A DNA stretch of 64,000 nt from Castor canadensis (Eukaryota; Chordata; Mammalia; Rodentia; Castoridae), in the NCBI RefSeq assembly GCF_047511655.1, contig NC_133399.1, positions 4,653,333 to 4,717,332 of the forward strand, in the 5' to 3' direction. The notes under the pieces were generated by a model, which was not told the origin of the DNA, made no database searches, and saw only the letters and a list, made by a program, of their open reading frames with translations. The position numbers and the translations under genes are program-made. Shown here in pieces: positions 34,501 through 46,074 of this stretch (the stretch's first letter is position 1; each line of letters starts with the position of its first letter).

Positions 34501-35638
34501 TGGCTTCAGCCTCATTACAAAGAAGACCAAAGTGTTGCATTTCTGAAAGTTGGAATTGCTCTGACTAGGATCCAGTGGACTGGTCTTCTTACTGCAATCT
34601 TTCTTGATGCAACAATCTACCTCCTCAAAACATTTGTGCATGGTTTCTTCCAACAAAGTCCAGGTAGCATCAAATTAACATTTTTCTTGGTAAATTTGTG
34701 CTTCAGATCTCATGCACTTAATTCATAAGCTACAGGCCATCTCATACCTATCATGGCCATACAGCTGTTAGGATCTCAGGGGTTGTCACCCTATTATGGA
34801 CACACCATAGGACATTTCAAATTTACATAGTAGTTTGTAAAACTTCAGGGCAAATAATTTTAAAATAAAGCACACAAAGATGTATAACATGCAATAATCT
34901 CTTCATTTTGTGTAGTACTTTATGTCTGTAACATTATCTTTTATATACCTACTTGCCATATATGTGTAAAAAACAATACATACACAACAAAAGTACAACA
35001 GAAACATTCTTACATTCAACTTATCCTAAATGTGTTACTTTATCAGTAGGTCTATGACAGGTCTGTAAGTCTTGACAGGTACAAACAGTGTCAAAGTATT
35101 AAGAGACATTAAGACAAAAATAACCATTATTAAAAATAAACAATACACAATAGTACTTCCTAAGTACGAAATAAGCTCCTCACGAAAAATTTAAAGTAAC
35201 AATCTACTTTGCTGTTAGTCACCCATTTTAGAGTTAAAATAAACTAAAAATGGTTTTTAGTGACACTTGGATCTTTCAGGATAATTTGAACTGTCTTGTA
35301 GTTCCCTAAATCCTGTCCATTCTGAACATGGATTCCTTGGTACTTTCATTTTCTACAATAAATATAAAACCACATTTTTCATTTCCCAAGATTAACAAAC
35401 TCAAACCCTCTTTTTTCACGCCTTCTAATGTTGATATTCATTCCATTCTGATCTAGTAGGAATATTGTGTTCAGGTGACATTGCATGGTTTTCTAATGAA
35501 TGTTCTATACACTGTGCACTATCATGAGTGTCAGAATGAAGCCCTTTCATGTGAAAAAAAAAGTGGGATGAGTGAAGATTTTTCCTCACAGCTTTCAAAT
35601 ACAGATTTTTTTGTCCATTCACAATATGGAATTTCTTT
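34501..35638. other. Unassigned interval, possibly an old retroposed 3' end
   Basis: 34,500-34,980 has the texture of transcript 3' sequence on the minus strand (CTTTATTTTAAAATTATTTGC in complement) but I cannot match it to a gene. The remainder is AT-rich and featureless. Confidence 0.3.
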
Positions 35639-35639
35639 A

Positions 35640-35975
35640 TTTATTTATTTATTTTTGGGAGTAATGTGGTTGAACACAGGAACTTGTACTTCCACAACCA
35701 GGCCTCTAACATTTGAGTCAGTCTCCATGATCTTCAGTGCTATTTTAGTTACTTTTCAGGTAGGGTCTCCCATTTTGCCCATGGCAGCCTCAGACTATAA
35801 TCCTTCTGCTGATGCCTCCCATGTTGCTGGAATTATAAGCAGATATCACCATATAGAGTGAGTGACTGACATGAGGTTTTGTAAACTTTTTGCCCAGGGT
35901 GGTCTCAAACCATGATCATCCCAACCTTTGTCTCCTGAGTAGATGAGATGACAGTCATGAGCCACCAATAACCAG
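35640..35975 (-). mobile_element. Two minus-strand SINE fragments
   Basis: GTGGTTGAACACAGGAACTTG with GGGTCTCCCATTTTGCCCAT (35,660-35,850), then GGTGGTCTCAAACCATGATC and TCTCCTGAGTAGATGAGATG (35,895-35,975). The same pair is at 51,660-51,990 and, mirrored, at 29,487-29,780. Confidence 0.75.
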
Positions 35976-36182
35976 CACAGAATGTGATATTTCTGAATGA
36001 TAATCTTATCCTTGGTGCACTATCATCAAAGTTTACACAAATAAACACCCTTTTCTTTGCATTGCACAAAGGATTATGACTTCAGACACTTCATTTTTTG
36101 CCATCCTTTACAAAATCATGTTATAGTTGATTCTCTTCAGTGTTTCCTTAATACAACTAACATAGACATATTTCACAATTTT

Positions 36183-36262
36183 TGTTGGGGTTGGGGTTTC
36201 AACTTGGGGCTTTGCATTTGTAAAACTGGTGCTCTATTGCTTGAGCCATACCTCCAGTACAC
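36183..36262 (-). mobile_element. ID-like SINE, minus strand
   Basis: GGGGTTTCAACTTGGGGCTT and TGCTCTATTGCTTGAGCCAT. Shared with 52,182 and mirrored at 29,212. Confidence 0.75.
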
Positions 36263-37046
36263 ATCTCCTCCTCACAGTTAAAAGATGACTTGGACTTTGA
36301 GACTCTTCTCTTTAGGCAGCTCTGTGTTTCCACACCTCTTCCTAAAGCAATTGAAATTATTCATTCTGAACAAGAGAATGAAAATTGAGTAACATTTACA
36401 TATTATATCACATGGACACCAACATTGCAAAAATTGCAATGAGTGTTTCAAGAGAAGAAAAAGTGGCTAGAAATAAAGACCACACAAAAGAAGAGTGCTA
36501 AAAAGAATAAATGAAGACACACTCCCTTAGGCATACTTGTGTTTGAAGTTAGGGATTCAAATTTGCTGGTCACATGATCTAACACTTAAGCCATGCCTCC
36601 TGACTCAAACATCAATTATTCACATTTGTTATCACATATAAATGTCCAAAATGAAAAATTTCAACACTATACTGGGTCCTTACAGTTGCTGAGAAGGAAA
36701 TGATGAATGAGAGCAACTAAATATGAGATGGGAGGGAGGACTCGAGCATTCCAAGATACCTGTATTGACCCTGATCCCATGTAATGTTATTTGAAAGCAG
36801 ATATCAGGCCTTTGTTGTACCTGCCTAGGAATTCTAGGCTTGAGATCAAATGTCAGACTCACCAAAAAGGAGATAACTCCATTGTGGTGCTCAGATATTG
36901 GGGAGGATGTTGCTCAGAGATTATCAATTGGATGACAACCAGGGCCATTCAGTGAGATTGTGATTCAAAATAAAAAGTCTCATGGATGTAGCTCACCACT
37001 AGGAAGCTTTCTTAGCAATTACAGGCCTTGGGATAAACCCATAGTA

Positions 37047-37048
<2 letters not shown>

Positions 37049-37089
<41 letters not shown>
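37049..37089. repeat. (CA)n microsatellite, about 20 units
   Basis: Uninterrupted; mirror partner of the TG tract at 28,382-28,428. Confidence 0.97.
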
Positions 37090-37091
<2 letters not shown>

Positions 37092-37251
37092 AGACAAGTG
37101 AAGGAAAGTACATCAACATAAACTGCAAATATCCATTACAAAGTGATGGAAAGAAAAAATAAAAAAATCAGAAAAAAGTGTATTTGACATCCTAACAGTG
37201 AAAACAAAATGGAATACAGGGAAAGCACAATTAAATCATGAAGTTAGTAGA

Positions 37252-37480
37252 GCCAGGAACTGGTGCTCCCACTTATAATCTTAGCTACTTTGGAGGTAGA
37301 GATTAGGAGGATACAATTCAAAGTTATCCTAGGTAATTTAAGTTTGCCAGACCCTTTCTCAAAAATACCCAACACATAAAAGGGCTGTGCGGAGGCTAAA
37401 TTGGTGATGTCTGCCTAGCAAGCATGAAACCCTTAATTCAAACCCCAGTACTGCAAAACAAACAAACAAACAAAAAAAAA
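37252..37480 (+). mobile_element. B1-dID SINE, full length
   Basis: TGGTGCTCCCACTTATAATC, CTCAAAAATACCCAACACAT, CTAGCAAGCATGAAACCCTT and TTCAAACCCCAGTACTGCAA with a CAAA-rich tail. Absent from the related copy at 51,650-54,050, so the insertion postdates that split. Confidence 0.85.
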
Positions 37481-38499
37481 AACTACTCAAAGTGTAAACT
37501 GGGGCACAGGTTAACTAAAGACAAGTCAGCATTAGATTAAGGGATATTACAAGAGACATTAGGAATGCATGATGTTAAAGCAGTCAGTTGCTCATGAAGA
37601 CATAAAAAACTTTGATAGGAATGAACATAAGCAGTGTCACAAATTACAAGAAAGCAAAAGCTTATCAGACTGCAAGGAAATCATAAATCAACAATGTTCT
37701 TTCAGCTTTGTACCTCACCTCTGTCTCTGACTTGTAATCCTTGAGTAAGATCAAGCAAATTACATATGGAGAAAAATCAGTGAATGTCAGGCTTTTTAGA
37801 AAGCAACATTTAAGTCAAATTAAGCATTTACAGTTTCTTTACAGTTAACACCTTCAAGAGTCTGAAGTGAGTTTTTCTCTCTCATCAATATTTAACTGTA
37901 GAAGGGAGATATTTTTTCCACAGGAAGAGGGTGGAAAAGCTTGATAGACTACAACAGTTAAATTCTGAGTTTTCTCTGCTCATCACTAGGGACTTATGTA
38001 ATTTGTGCTCCCTTTCAGGAACCACAGTAGTCTTCACGCAGGGAAATGTGTTTAAAATTCTGAAAGTGAGTTTTACTTGTGATCTTGGGCAACACAGCAT
38101 CCTTGTCAGAGGTTGTACACAGTATATTTTCATTCATTCATATTTCCCAATCAGGCACTCCACTTCTTTAGCCTAGCCTCCTTTTTATTCATCTTGAATC
38201 TTTGGTAGAACACTTTCCAGAAATCAGCCCCAATGTACTGAGAGTTAAAACCTCAGAAATGACAGGAACTCCCCCACCCTGTGTCAGTGTATGTGTCTCC
38301 TTCTTTCCAGTGCTCAACAGTGCTTCTTTCCAGCACTGCTTCTGTAGCTGATCTCAGCAGCTGCAGTAGGGCAAGTGGGCAGAAACTGCCACAGGGGACT
38401 TCTTGTCCTCTGTTCACAGGCTCAAGACTATTTCAGCTTACAGTCATTGGCCTCAGTCCTATACTCTCTGTTGCACATTATGCATGGTCATCACACCAA

Positions 38500-38700
38500 T
38501 GCTGATTTTTTTTTGGTGGTACTGGGGTGTGAACTCAGGTGTTCATGCTTCCAAAGCAAGTGCTTTACTGCTTCAGCCACAGTCTGGGGTCTCCATCACT
38601 TATTTGCCTAGTTTGACTTCAAGCTACAATCCTCCTGATCTTAGCATCCCAAGGTATAAGAATTATTGGTATGAGAAACCAGCAACCAGCCCAACATTGA
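38500..38700 (-). mobile_element. B1-dID SINE, minus strand
   Basis: Oligo-T, GGTGGTACTGGGGTGTGAAC, TTCCAAAGCAAGTGCTTTAC, ACAATCCTCCTGATCTTAGC. Confidence 0.85.
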
Positions 38701-39335
38701 TCACTTAATACAGACAAAGCACAATTGTTGAGTGGTTTGGTCTCAGGTGCTAGAGTAATTATCTGGAACATTGTTTCATGCAGTCAAAGAATGATAGTCA
38801 TAGATAACAGGGTAAGCAAAAGAGCAGAGTTTAACTTAAGGAAAGATGAAAACAGTAGAAAAGCTCCTGTGTACAAGGGAGGGGTCTCAGAAAGGCAGAG
38901 CTCATGAGACTCATTCAGTAGTGGTTTTTATAAGAATTTTTATTTCCTAATTGAAGGAAAACTGCTTGTGTCTTTGTACTACTGGTCAGTTTAGGGGATG
39001 TATGCCGTGATTAGCCAATGTGTTTCATGGTGACACTGTACTTGCTCCTCTTCCCTTTCCTCTTCCCCATGGCCTTGAGTTCTTGCATTTGGACATAGAT
39101 GGCATGGCTTACATATCAGTATTATTTTCACTTTAATCTAGTCTTAGGTTAGACAATCAAATGTTAAGTCATCTCATCCACCCTGGTTCATTGGAATTCT
39201 AACCTTCATTATAGTTGTCACCAGATGATTCATCCCAGGGAACTTACAAATGTTTTGTATCCATTTGAAATTGTTTTTTATTTTTATCCCAATCATACAC
39301 TTTGGGATAAATGCATTCATTTGTGTATATTTGTT
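38701..39335. other. Interval without identified features
   Basis: Non-repetitive within the window as far as I can see. Short frames only. Confidence 0.4.
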
Positions 39336-39337
39336 TG

Positions 39338-39420
39338 TTTCGGTGACACTGGGGTTTGAACTCAGGACCTAGTGCTTGGTAGGCAGGTGCGCTAACACTT
39401 GAGCCACTCACTAGCCCTTT
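39338..39420 (-). mobile_element. ID-like SINE, minus strand, well preserved
   Basis: GGTGACACTGGGGTTTGAAC, TGCTTGGTAGGCAGGTGCGC and CACTTGAGCCACTCACTAGC: few changes from the core, so a fairly recent insertion. Confidence 0.9.
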
Positions 39421-39439
39421 AAATGACGCTTATTTATAG

Positions 39440-42400
39440 GTTGGTTTAATGAACAGAGGTTCTCTTATGTCCACCAATATAAATTTTAGTATTTTTTTTC
39501 TATTGCTTCCCTACCAATGAACCAAATGGGTAGAGATTTCTTCTGTCCCCTTCATATCTGACCAGTTTCCACCACATGGAGCTCTGCCCTTGATCTCACT
39601 TCAGGCTTTTCCCCTATAGCTAGACCAGCACTCCAGGCCAGCACTCACTGGATCAGCAAGTGATCCTTGCTGGAAGTTCTCAGAGATTGGACACTGAAGA
39701 GATCCTTCAGTGCTAAAGTGCCAGACTCAGGAGCTTATCAAAATGACCTACCACTGCTGCACCTTGAGAAAGCCTAGCAGAAGAGAGAACTTTCCTAGTG
39801 CCAGCATGCTATGCAGAGTGTGTCTTTAGACTCTGTGCTGTGCTGAGAGCAGTGTTCATTGTGGTTCTTGAGTCTCTTGCTTCTTTCATTTCAACCCATT
39901 CCTGTGCTACATGCTCAGGCTTTCTTTCTCTCCAAGTGCACACTATGTATATATTGTGATGTTCATATATTTTGTCTATTTTCCAAGAAACCACATGCAT
40001 ATACTTTAAGGTTCTTGGTTTCATATACTCTTGTGTGTCCTCTGACCCTGTGCATTCCACAGGCTTACAATTTCTTCCTCCTTCTTTCCTGATACGCAAT
40101 TTTCTACTTTGTATAGGGTGCTGCCACAACTGAACTTTCAGTGCCTTCCATCATTGCCCACTTGGAAAGATAATGCCTCACCACCTTTCTGGCTCCATGC
40201 CTCAGAGGTACTAATAATTCACTGATGCACTAGTCCCATCTACCATCTTCACATTTATTAATGACTTGTATATATACTGATCCCTTCCTTCAGTCTTACT
40301 GACATGATCTGTGTTTTATGTATTATTGATATGATATGGCTTCATTCATTTTTTGTTATTCTGTCTCTACTAATAATATTTTCTTCATAGTTACTACAAG
40401 GATTACATATGTATTATGGTTATTCAAAGTTTAGCAACCAAAAACTTAGCTATAGTTGAATATAAAGACATTTTATTTTTATTTTCTTCCCACTCCACAT
40501 ACAATACTATTGATGTCACACATTACATCTTTCTGTACTTTATATCCTTTAAGAAATATTATATGTCATTTGTTTTTAATGCTTGTTTCTCACTGAAGTT
40601 AAAAAAGTTGGTAGTACTGGGGCTTGAACTCAGGGCCTCACATTTGCTAGGTAGGCACCCTACCACTTGAGCCTCCACCAGCCCTGAAGTTAAAAAAATT
40701 TGTACACTTTGCCTTACAACATTTGAGTATTCTGAATATGACTAAAATTTACCTTTACCCAGTGTAATTAATACTTTCACATTTTCATGTCATTTTTAAG
40801 GTCAATTTGTTTAATTGTAAGAACTGTTACATATTTAACGTTGATATCTTACTGATGAGCATCTTCATCATTTGTATGTGATGTCTATACCAGCAAATGA
40901 AAGAGGGACTAAAGTCATACTTCTGGTAGCTGGAATGAGAAAATAGGCTTCATGGTCTAGACATTCAGACACCATATTAGACAATCTACCCAGGCAAATT
41001 AAAATGTGCCAAGATAGGGGATGTTATTATTACATACAAGGAAAAATGGGAGTTTCAGGCAAGCAATATTCTACACAGGAATCAAGATGGACTAAATCCA
41101 AACTTTTTTCTAGCTCAGAATTATCCAAGGCCACAATAAAATGCCCATTCTAGGATTATACATAATCCATAGCATTGCACATTCACTTGGATGCACCTCA
41201 CAGAGGAGAAATCTCCCTGTTGAGTTAGGAGCAGGTAAGGATTTAGCTTGGGAGGTTGCCATGCCCTGGTGCTCTTCCTTCAACACTGAAATGATCTCTC
41301 TTTCAAGCACCTTAGTAGTTGCCAGCACAGAGCTCTCAGCTGTAGTTAGTTTAATGTTTTGACCTGAACAAAGTGCCAAAATCATGAGACCCTTTGCCAG
41401 GGAACTGTCTAAATCTCCCTTTGTCTTTAGGCTGTCCTTCAGATATTTTAATCATAAAAATGTTATGGTGTAATTTCACCAGCACTATGCATGAAAATAC
41501 AAATACTGTGCAGGTAACAGCTGCAAGACACTGCAAGTTTCAACCTCAGAAGGAACACTACCCCCCAAGTGTGTCCATGTGTGTGTGCCCTGCTTTCCAG
41601 AGAGTGTTTTGCAGCTTCTCAGTGTTGCCACTCCTAAGTTGTTTTCAGTAGCTCTAAATCCCAGCTAGAAAGAAGAGCAACTGTGTAGAAACCACCAAGG
41701 GGAATTCTTTGCCCTTGGTCTCATTTTTTAGTGTCACTGGCCTCAGACCTCTACTCTCTACAGCAAGTTACTCATGGATATCACACCAGCATTCATAATT
41801 TAACACAAACAAATGTCACAATCACATTGTTGAGTGAAGAACCAGCAGTCTCTGATGCACCCTTCATGTAAACATACATTAGAAAACAAAACTAGCCAGA
41901 TATTTATATTGACTTTAAAAAACTGGAAATAATTATTCCTTTGAGAAGACAGAGATGGTGGCATAGTATTATTTTCAATTTAACACATTTTTAGATAAGG
42001 CAATGAATCAGATATCCCCCTGCTTCTGGTGGTTCCCTGACCTTCACAGTTCATGACTGTCAGAAGATGGTATGTCCCTGGGTATTTATATGTCTTCTTT
42101 CCATTTGAAACTCTTATTTTAGTCCCAGTCCTACTCCATTGATTAATCCAGTCATTTCTGTAGCTAATCATAAACTCATTTAATTATTTTCCTTTTAAAA
42201 GACAATTTTCATCTGGTGTAAAGAGGCTCTCTCATGGCTCTAGAATTAAGTTCTTCATTTGAAACTCTCTTTCAGGAAGTATTGTGATATTTTGGAAGAA
42301 AACAGTGATCCTATTTTTTGCTTCTGTTGTCCATAATCTTTGTCACCACCTCCTCAAGGAGAACACACACAGAATATTCTAAACAGATCATCAACTTTGG

Positions 42401-42720
42401 TAAATTCTGGGGTGCACAGGCCAAGCCTTGGGAATCCAAACCTTAATAAGGACCTTAGTAAGAATTTTAGTGCTGTTCTCACCTGAAGTCAGAGTTTTAT
42501 GTTCTTTCTGTTTTTGCATAGTTGTCCAAAGCATAGTTTTGGATGATTTTATTACACAGACAGTACCATCTCATACAAGAAATGCTTGTTTGTTCAATTT
42601 ATTTTCTTATTCAATGATCCAACTCTTCATATACTGTTAAGAAAGGAAAGAATCAGATTTTATAAGCATATATTATGCAAAATCATGGGTCTCAAAGTTT
42701 TGCACTTGGTGGTGAAGTGC
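39440..42720 (-). repeat. Duplicon copy on the minus strand (related to 1-1,650 and 61,230-63,000)
   Basis: 39,560-40,260 runs parallel to 61,280-62,010 (GACCAGCACTCCAGGCCAGCACTCA, CACTGATGCACTAGTCC). 40,300-40,850 and 42,300-42,720 mirror 1,600 down to 170. About 1.4 kb in the middle (40,870-42,290) has no counterpart there and carries a fragment related to 30,430-30,650. No SINE is present at the 40,385 site that is filled in the other copies. Confidence 0.8.
40603..40690 (-). mobile_element. ID-like SINE, minus strand
   Basis: GGTAGTACTGGGGCTTGAAC and GCTAGGTAGGCACCCTACCA. Same insertion as 1,026, 20,356 and 62,455. Confidence 0.9.
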
Positions 42721-43059
42721 TGTATCACTTGAGTCACACATCTATCCTTATTTCTGTAGCTATTTTTGAGATAAGGTCTTTCAATTTCTTTTTCTGGGGG
42801 GAGGATCTGGGCTGACCTGTAACACATTCTTATTGTTCCAAAGTTCCTCAGATTATAGGCATGAGTCATTGATGTCTGGCTCAGTATAACATTTTCATGC
42901 ATCTACATTCTGTACTTTGATCATATGCACTCTCCTTTACACTCTCTTCTTGTCCTTCTCATGCTTGTCCTTTCCTTTGCCCAATATTAATCAATATTCA
43001 TCCAACATTAATAAAAATACTAAAAAGGTATAAACTCAAAAGCTTTCATTGTCTTGTAC

Positions 43060-43345
43060 TTTGAAATACTTAAAGGATTTCACACTTTCCTGTCATACAT
43101 CTGTCATTTAAAATTTTTAAATTTAATCAACTCATTTGGAATTTTGCAACTCTGTTTCTTCTATTGCCTTCCAGTTCTATTGTAATATGACTTGAAATCA
43201 TGATTTATGTAATTTCAATTTCTTTAAGTTAGTGTATTTTTGTTAGGAACATGGTCTTGGTTCTGAGTTTGGGAAAATGGCATATCATCTTGCAAGATGT
43301 ATACTCTACAGTTGGATAAAATATTCTGCATTATCACAATCACAA
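43060..43345 (-). mobile_element. Possible LINE-1 ORF2 fragment, minus strand
   Basis: GATGTATACTCTACAGTTGG and ATAAAATATTCTGCA resemble the stretch of mammalian L1 ORF2 read in complement where a TATTCTGC...GGAATGTTCTGTAG motif is common. Short, worn and without an open frame. Confidence 0.35.
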
Positions 43346-43467
43346 AAGCCATGAACAGAATAAATTTTACAACAAGAATATGTAAAAATGACAATTAGGA
43401 AAGAAGCATGAATTATTGAGATAGTTAACAAGGAAATCATTAAGATGAATCAAGGAGAAAGAAAATA

Positions 43468-43612
43468 TCTGGACCTGGTGCCCTTTGCCTCCTACTTCAG
43501 GACTAGGGTGGTTGAGATAGGAGACTCATGAGTTTGAGGCTAGCAGAGGCAATAGAGTGAATTTGAAGGAAGCCTAGGATACATAGCAAGACTGTGCCCA
43601 AAACCTGAAAAA
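43468..43612 (+). mobile_element. B1-type SINE monomer
   Basis: CTGGTGCCCTTTGCCTCCTA, GAGTTTGAGGCTAGCAGAGG and CCTAGGATACATAGCAAGAC follow the B1 order (GCCTTTAATCCC, GTTCGAGGCCAGCCTGG, CTACATAGTGAGAC). Confidence 0.65.
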
Positions 43613-43962
43613 GGAATATATGTTTGTGAAGCTCATGGTAGATATATTTAGAGTTCATTTTCTAGAACAAATGGTTGGGATGTAATAGCACTTAAGAATT
43701 TTGTAAGGAATTTTGGTCATATTGGTTTCACAGAGTCATATGTCTTTGAAGGACTTGAGTTTCTGTATAAATGTTCGATTGTGAAAATCAAAATGTGAAG
43801 TAATAAATAAAATAGCAGTATACTTGCTGAGAAAGTTAACATTGGACTCATTATCTCTTTCAGATTTTTCTAAGGCTACATGATTGCAAGTCAAGTGATC
43901 TGATAAATACTAAGTGAATAGAGTTCTCAGCAATGAATACACAAGTATAAGAAGAGGCAGAA

Positions 43963-44165
43963 AGCCATGCACCAAGGGCTCATTCCTGTAATCCTAGCTA
44001 TTCAGGAGGCAGAGATCATTAAAGTTGAGATTCAAAGCCAGCAAAGGTAAATAGTTCATGAGACCCTATCTCGAAAAAAAATCACAGAAAAGTGCTGGTG
44101 GACTGGTTCAAAATGTAGGCCCTGAGTTTAAGTCAAAGTACCACAAAAATAAATAAATAAATAAG
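43963..44165 (+). mobile_element. B1-dID SINE with (AAAT)n tail
   Basis: GCTCATTCCTGTAATCCTAG, GTTCATGAGACCCTATCTCG, TGCTGGTGGACTGGTTCAAA and GGCCCTGAGTTTAAGTCAAA. The ID half carries the internal deletion seen in one B1-dID subtype (no CTTGCCTAGCAAG segment). Confidence 0.9.
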
Positions 44166-44169
44166 AAGA

Positions 44170-45375
44170 GGGAGACTACAAAGAAAATGTCAATGTCAAA
44201 CAGTGACTTCAAATCCAAAGTGATGACTAGATACATAATGATATTTCAGATGGTTAGAACAACTATCAAGAAAGTTGAATCAATAATTACAAGAAGTCAA
44301 TGCAACCCTGTTGCTGGAAACATGGTAAGCCAGAAATATTGTCAAAACTGGTGAAAGATCTTTCAAGGTATTCTGAGTCATGGAAAAATACAAAGCAGGC
44401 ACCCAGAAATGCTGTAATAAGAAAGGTTTGCTTTATATGTTTATGATTTCATTCTATTAAACCTCAATTGACTCAATTAACTGAAACTCCAGAGATCAGT
44501 TAAACTGAAGGGTTAAGTAATGGAATCTGTATTGCATTAAGAGGATGAATGTCTGTGAGTGGACAACTCTCTCCTTGTCCATTAGTGGAGACTACACCAT
44601 CCTAGTCTATGTGTGGGTAGAAGACTCATGGACCCTCAAAATTTAAAAAATTTGTATGATAAATAAAACTATGCCATATAATAATCCTTTTTGATCATGG
44701 ATATTTACTGGTTTTGACCTGTTCATTCTTACACAGCATCTTGCATCCACTCATACATTTTACTTCATTGTGTATTAAATCTAAATACAGGAGACTTATT
44801 GAGTGATAATGGAATAATATTACTAGAACAGTTATCAGTAGTGAGGCAAAAAGGGCTTCTGCTAATGGTCAAGGGTTGGACATACTATATGATATACTTG
44901 GATTTGGTGGGGCACTAGGTGTCATCATGTTAATAGAGAATCATTAAGAGTATGAACTAGAACCTATGGATTGGTTTTAGTGCAACAGTATATTCAAGGA
45001 AGTCTATAGAATTACAATCATAAACAATCAGCACAGATGTAGAAATGATTGATGTCCAATTAAATGTTGATCCAACAATCGAGATCATGAGCCACTGGCC
45101 TCTATGATGATAGCAGCTTATTGAATGCATGATGCCATAGATGAAGCAAAACAGTTTTGGTTTCTATAACTACCACAGGAATTAGTAGGTTGGGTAGAAT
45201 GGGGCTTCAGTTTAATCTCAAAATTTGTTAATTCCTGATCCTACTCAAAATGAAATGACCATGTCTATACTGATGAATCAATATGCAATCCCATGTAAAT
45301 GAGTGATATAATAGCCCTAATAGACTTAGTGAGCCAAATAAAATAATTTGGTAAATTCATATGAAAGGTAATGAT
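44170..45375. other. Interval without identified features
   Basis: 1.2 kb without SINE core or gene; AT-rich. 44,520-45,240 may be an old retroelement internal sequence but nothing decides it. Confidence 0.4.
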
Positions 45376-45377
45376 CT

Positions 45378-45602
45378 TTTTTTGTTGGGACTCAATTTGA
45401 ACACAGGGCTTCTTTTTCAAAGAGTGTGCTCTACCTCTTGAGACATATCTCAAGCTTATTTTTCTCTATTTACTTAGAGATAGAGTTTCCAGAACTATTT
45501 GCACAAGGTGGCCTCAAACCATGGTCCTCCTGACTTCATCCTACTAAATAGCTAGGATGACAGGTGTAAGCCACCATGATCCAACATGTTCTTCCTTCTG
45601 TA
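45378..45602 (-). mobile_element. B1-dID SINE, minus strand
   Basis: TTGGGACTCAATTTGAACAC, GGTGGCCTCAAACCATGGTC, CCTCCTGACTTCATCCTACT, ACAGGTGTAAGCCACCATGA. Full layout in complement. Confidence 0.85.
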
Positions 45603-45954
45603 CTGTGTATTATAATGATCTTTTAACTGGACATTGAAATAATAATTGTTGGAAAGAGATCTCAGTAACTGATTATCTGGCTTGCAGTAGGGAAGATAAC
45701 CCTAAGAAGAAAGCAATACAAATAATAAAGGTATCCTCTTCTTCTTGTAGGTTTAATTAAAAGATGAAATGATTTAGTTCATTTCTTTTTTGTTTGTTTC
45801 ATTTTGTTTAGTTTAGTTTTTTCTAGTGCTGGGGATGGAACCTATGGCCTTGCTCATGCTAGACAATTGACCTACCACCAAGCTATTCATTTCTTTCTCA
45901 AGGATTTATCTATTTTCATGTTTCAATGTTTTCAGCAAAGGGAAATACTTCATG

Positions 45955-46072
45955 AGAACCCATCTCCCAAAATAACCAGAGCAAAAAACTGGAGGTGTGG
46001 CTTAAGTGGTAGAGAATTTGCTTTGCAAATATAAAACCCTGAATTTAAAACCCTATCCCACCAAAAAACATA
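45955..46072 (+). mobile_element. SINE, 3' part of B1-dID
   Basis: CATGAGAACCCATCTCCCAA, CTGGAGGTGTGGCTTAAGTG and GGTAGAGAATTTGCTTTGCA. A short complement-oriented ID-like piece (TCTAGTGCTGGGGATGGAAC) lies just before it at 45,820-45,890. Confidence 0.75.
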
Positions 46073-46074
46073 AG

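Larger units (their letters stand above)
35640..38250 (+). repeat. Duplicon copy, direct partner of 51,650-54,050
   Basis: CATCATCAAAGTTTACA.AAA at 36,023 and 52,024; GCAATTGAAATTATTCATTCTGAA at 36,347 and 52,351; TCAGTTG.TC.TGAAGACATAAAA at 37,585 and 52,934; and TCTCATCAATATTTAACTGTAGAAGG at 37,881 and 53,811. The (CA)n tract and the SINE at 37,252 are missing from the 51.6 kb copy. Confidence 0.85.

Noticed and set aside
34282..34728. 148-codon plus-strand open frame, the longest in the window
   Set aside because: Its middle is a minus-strand ID-like SINE, it has no known domain, and no splice or promoter context supports it.
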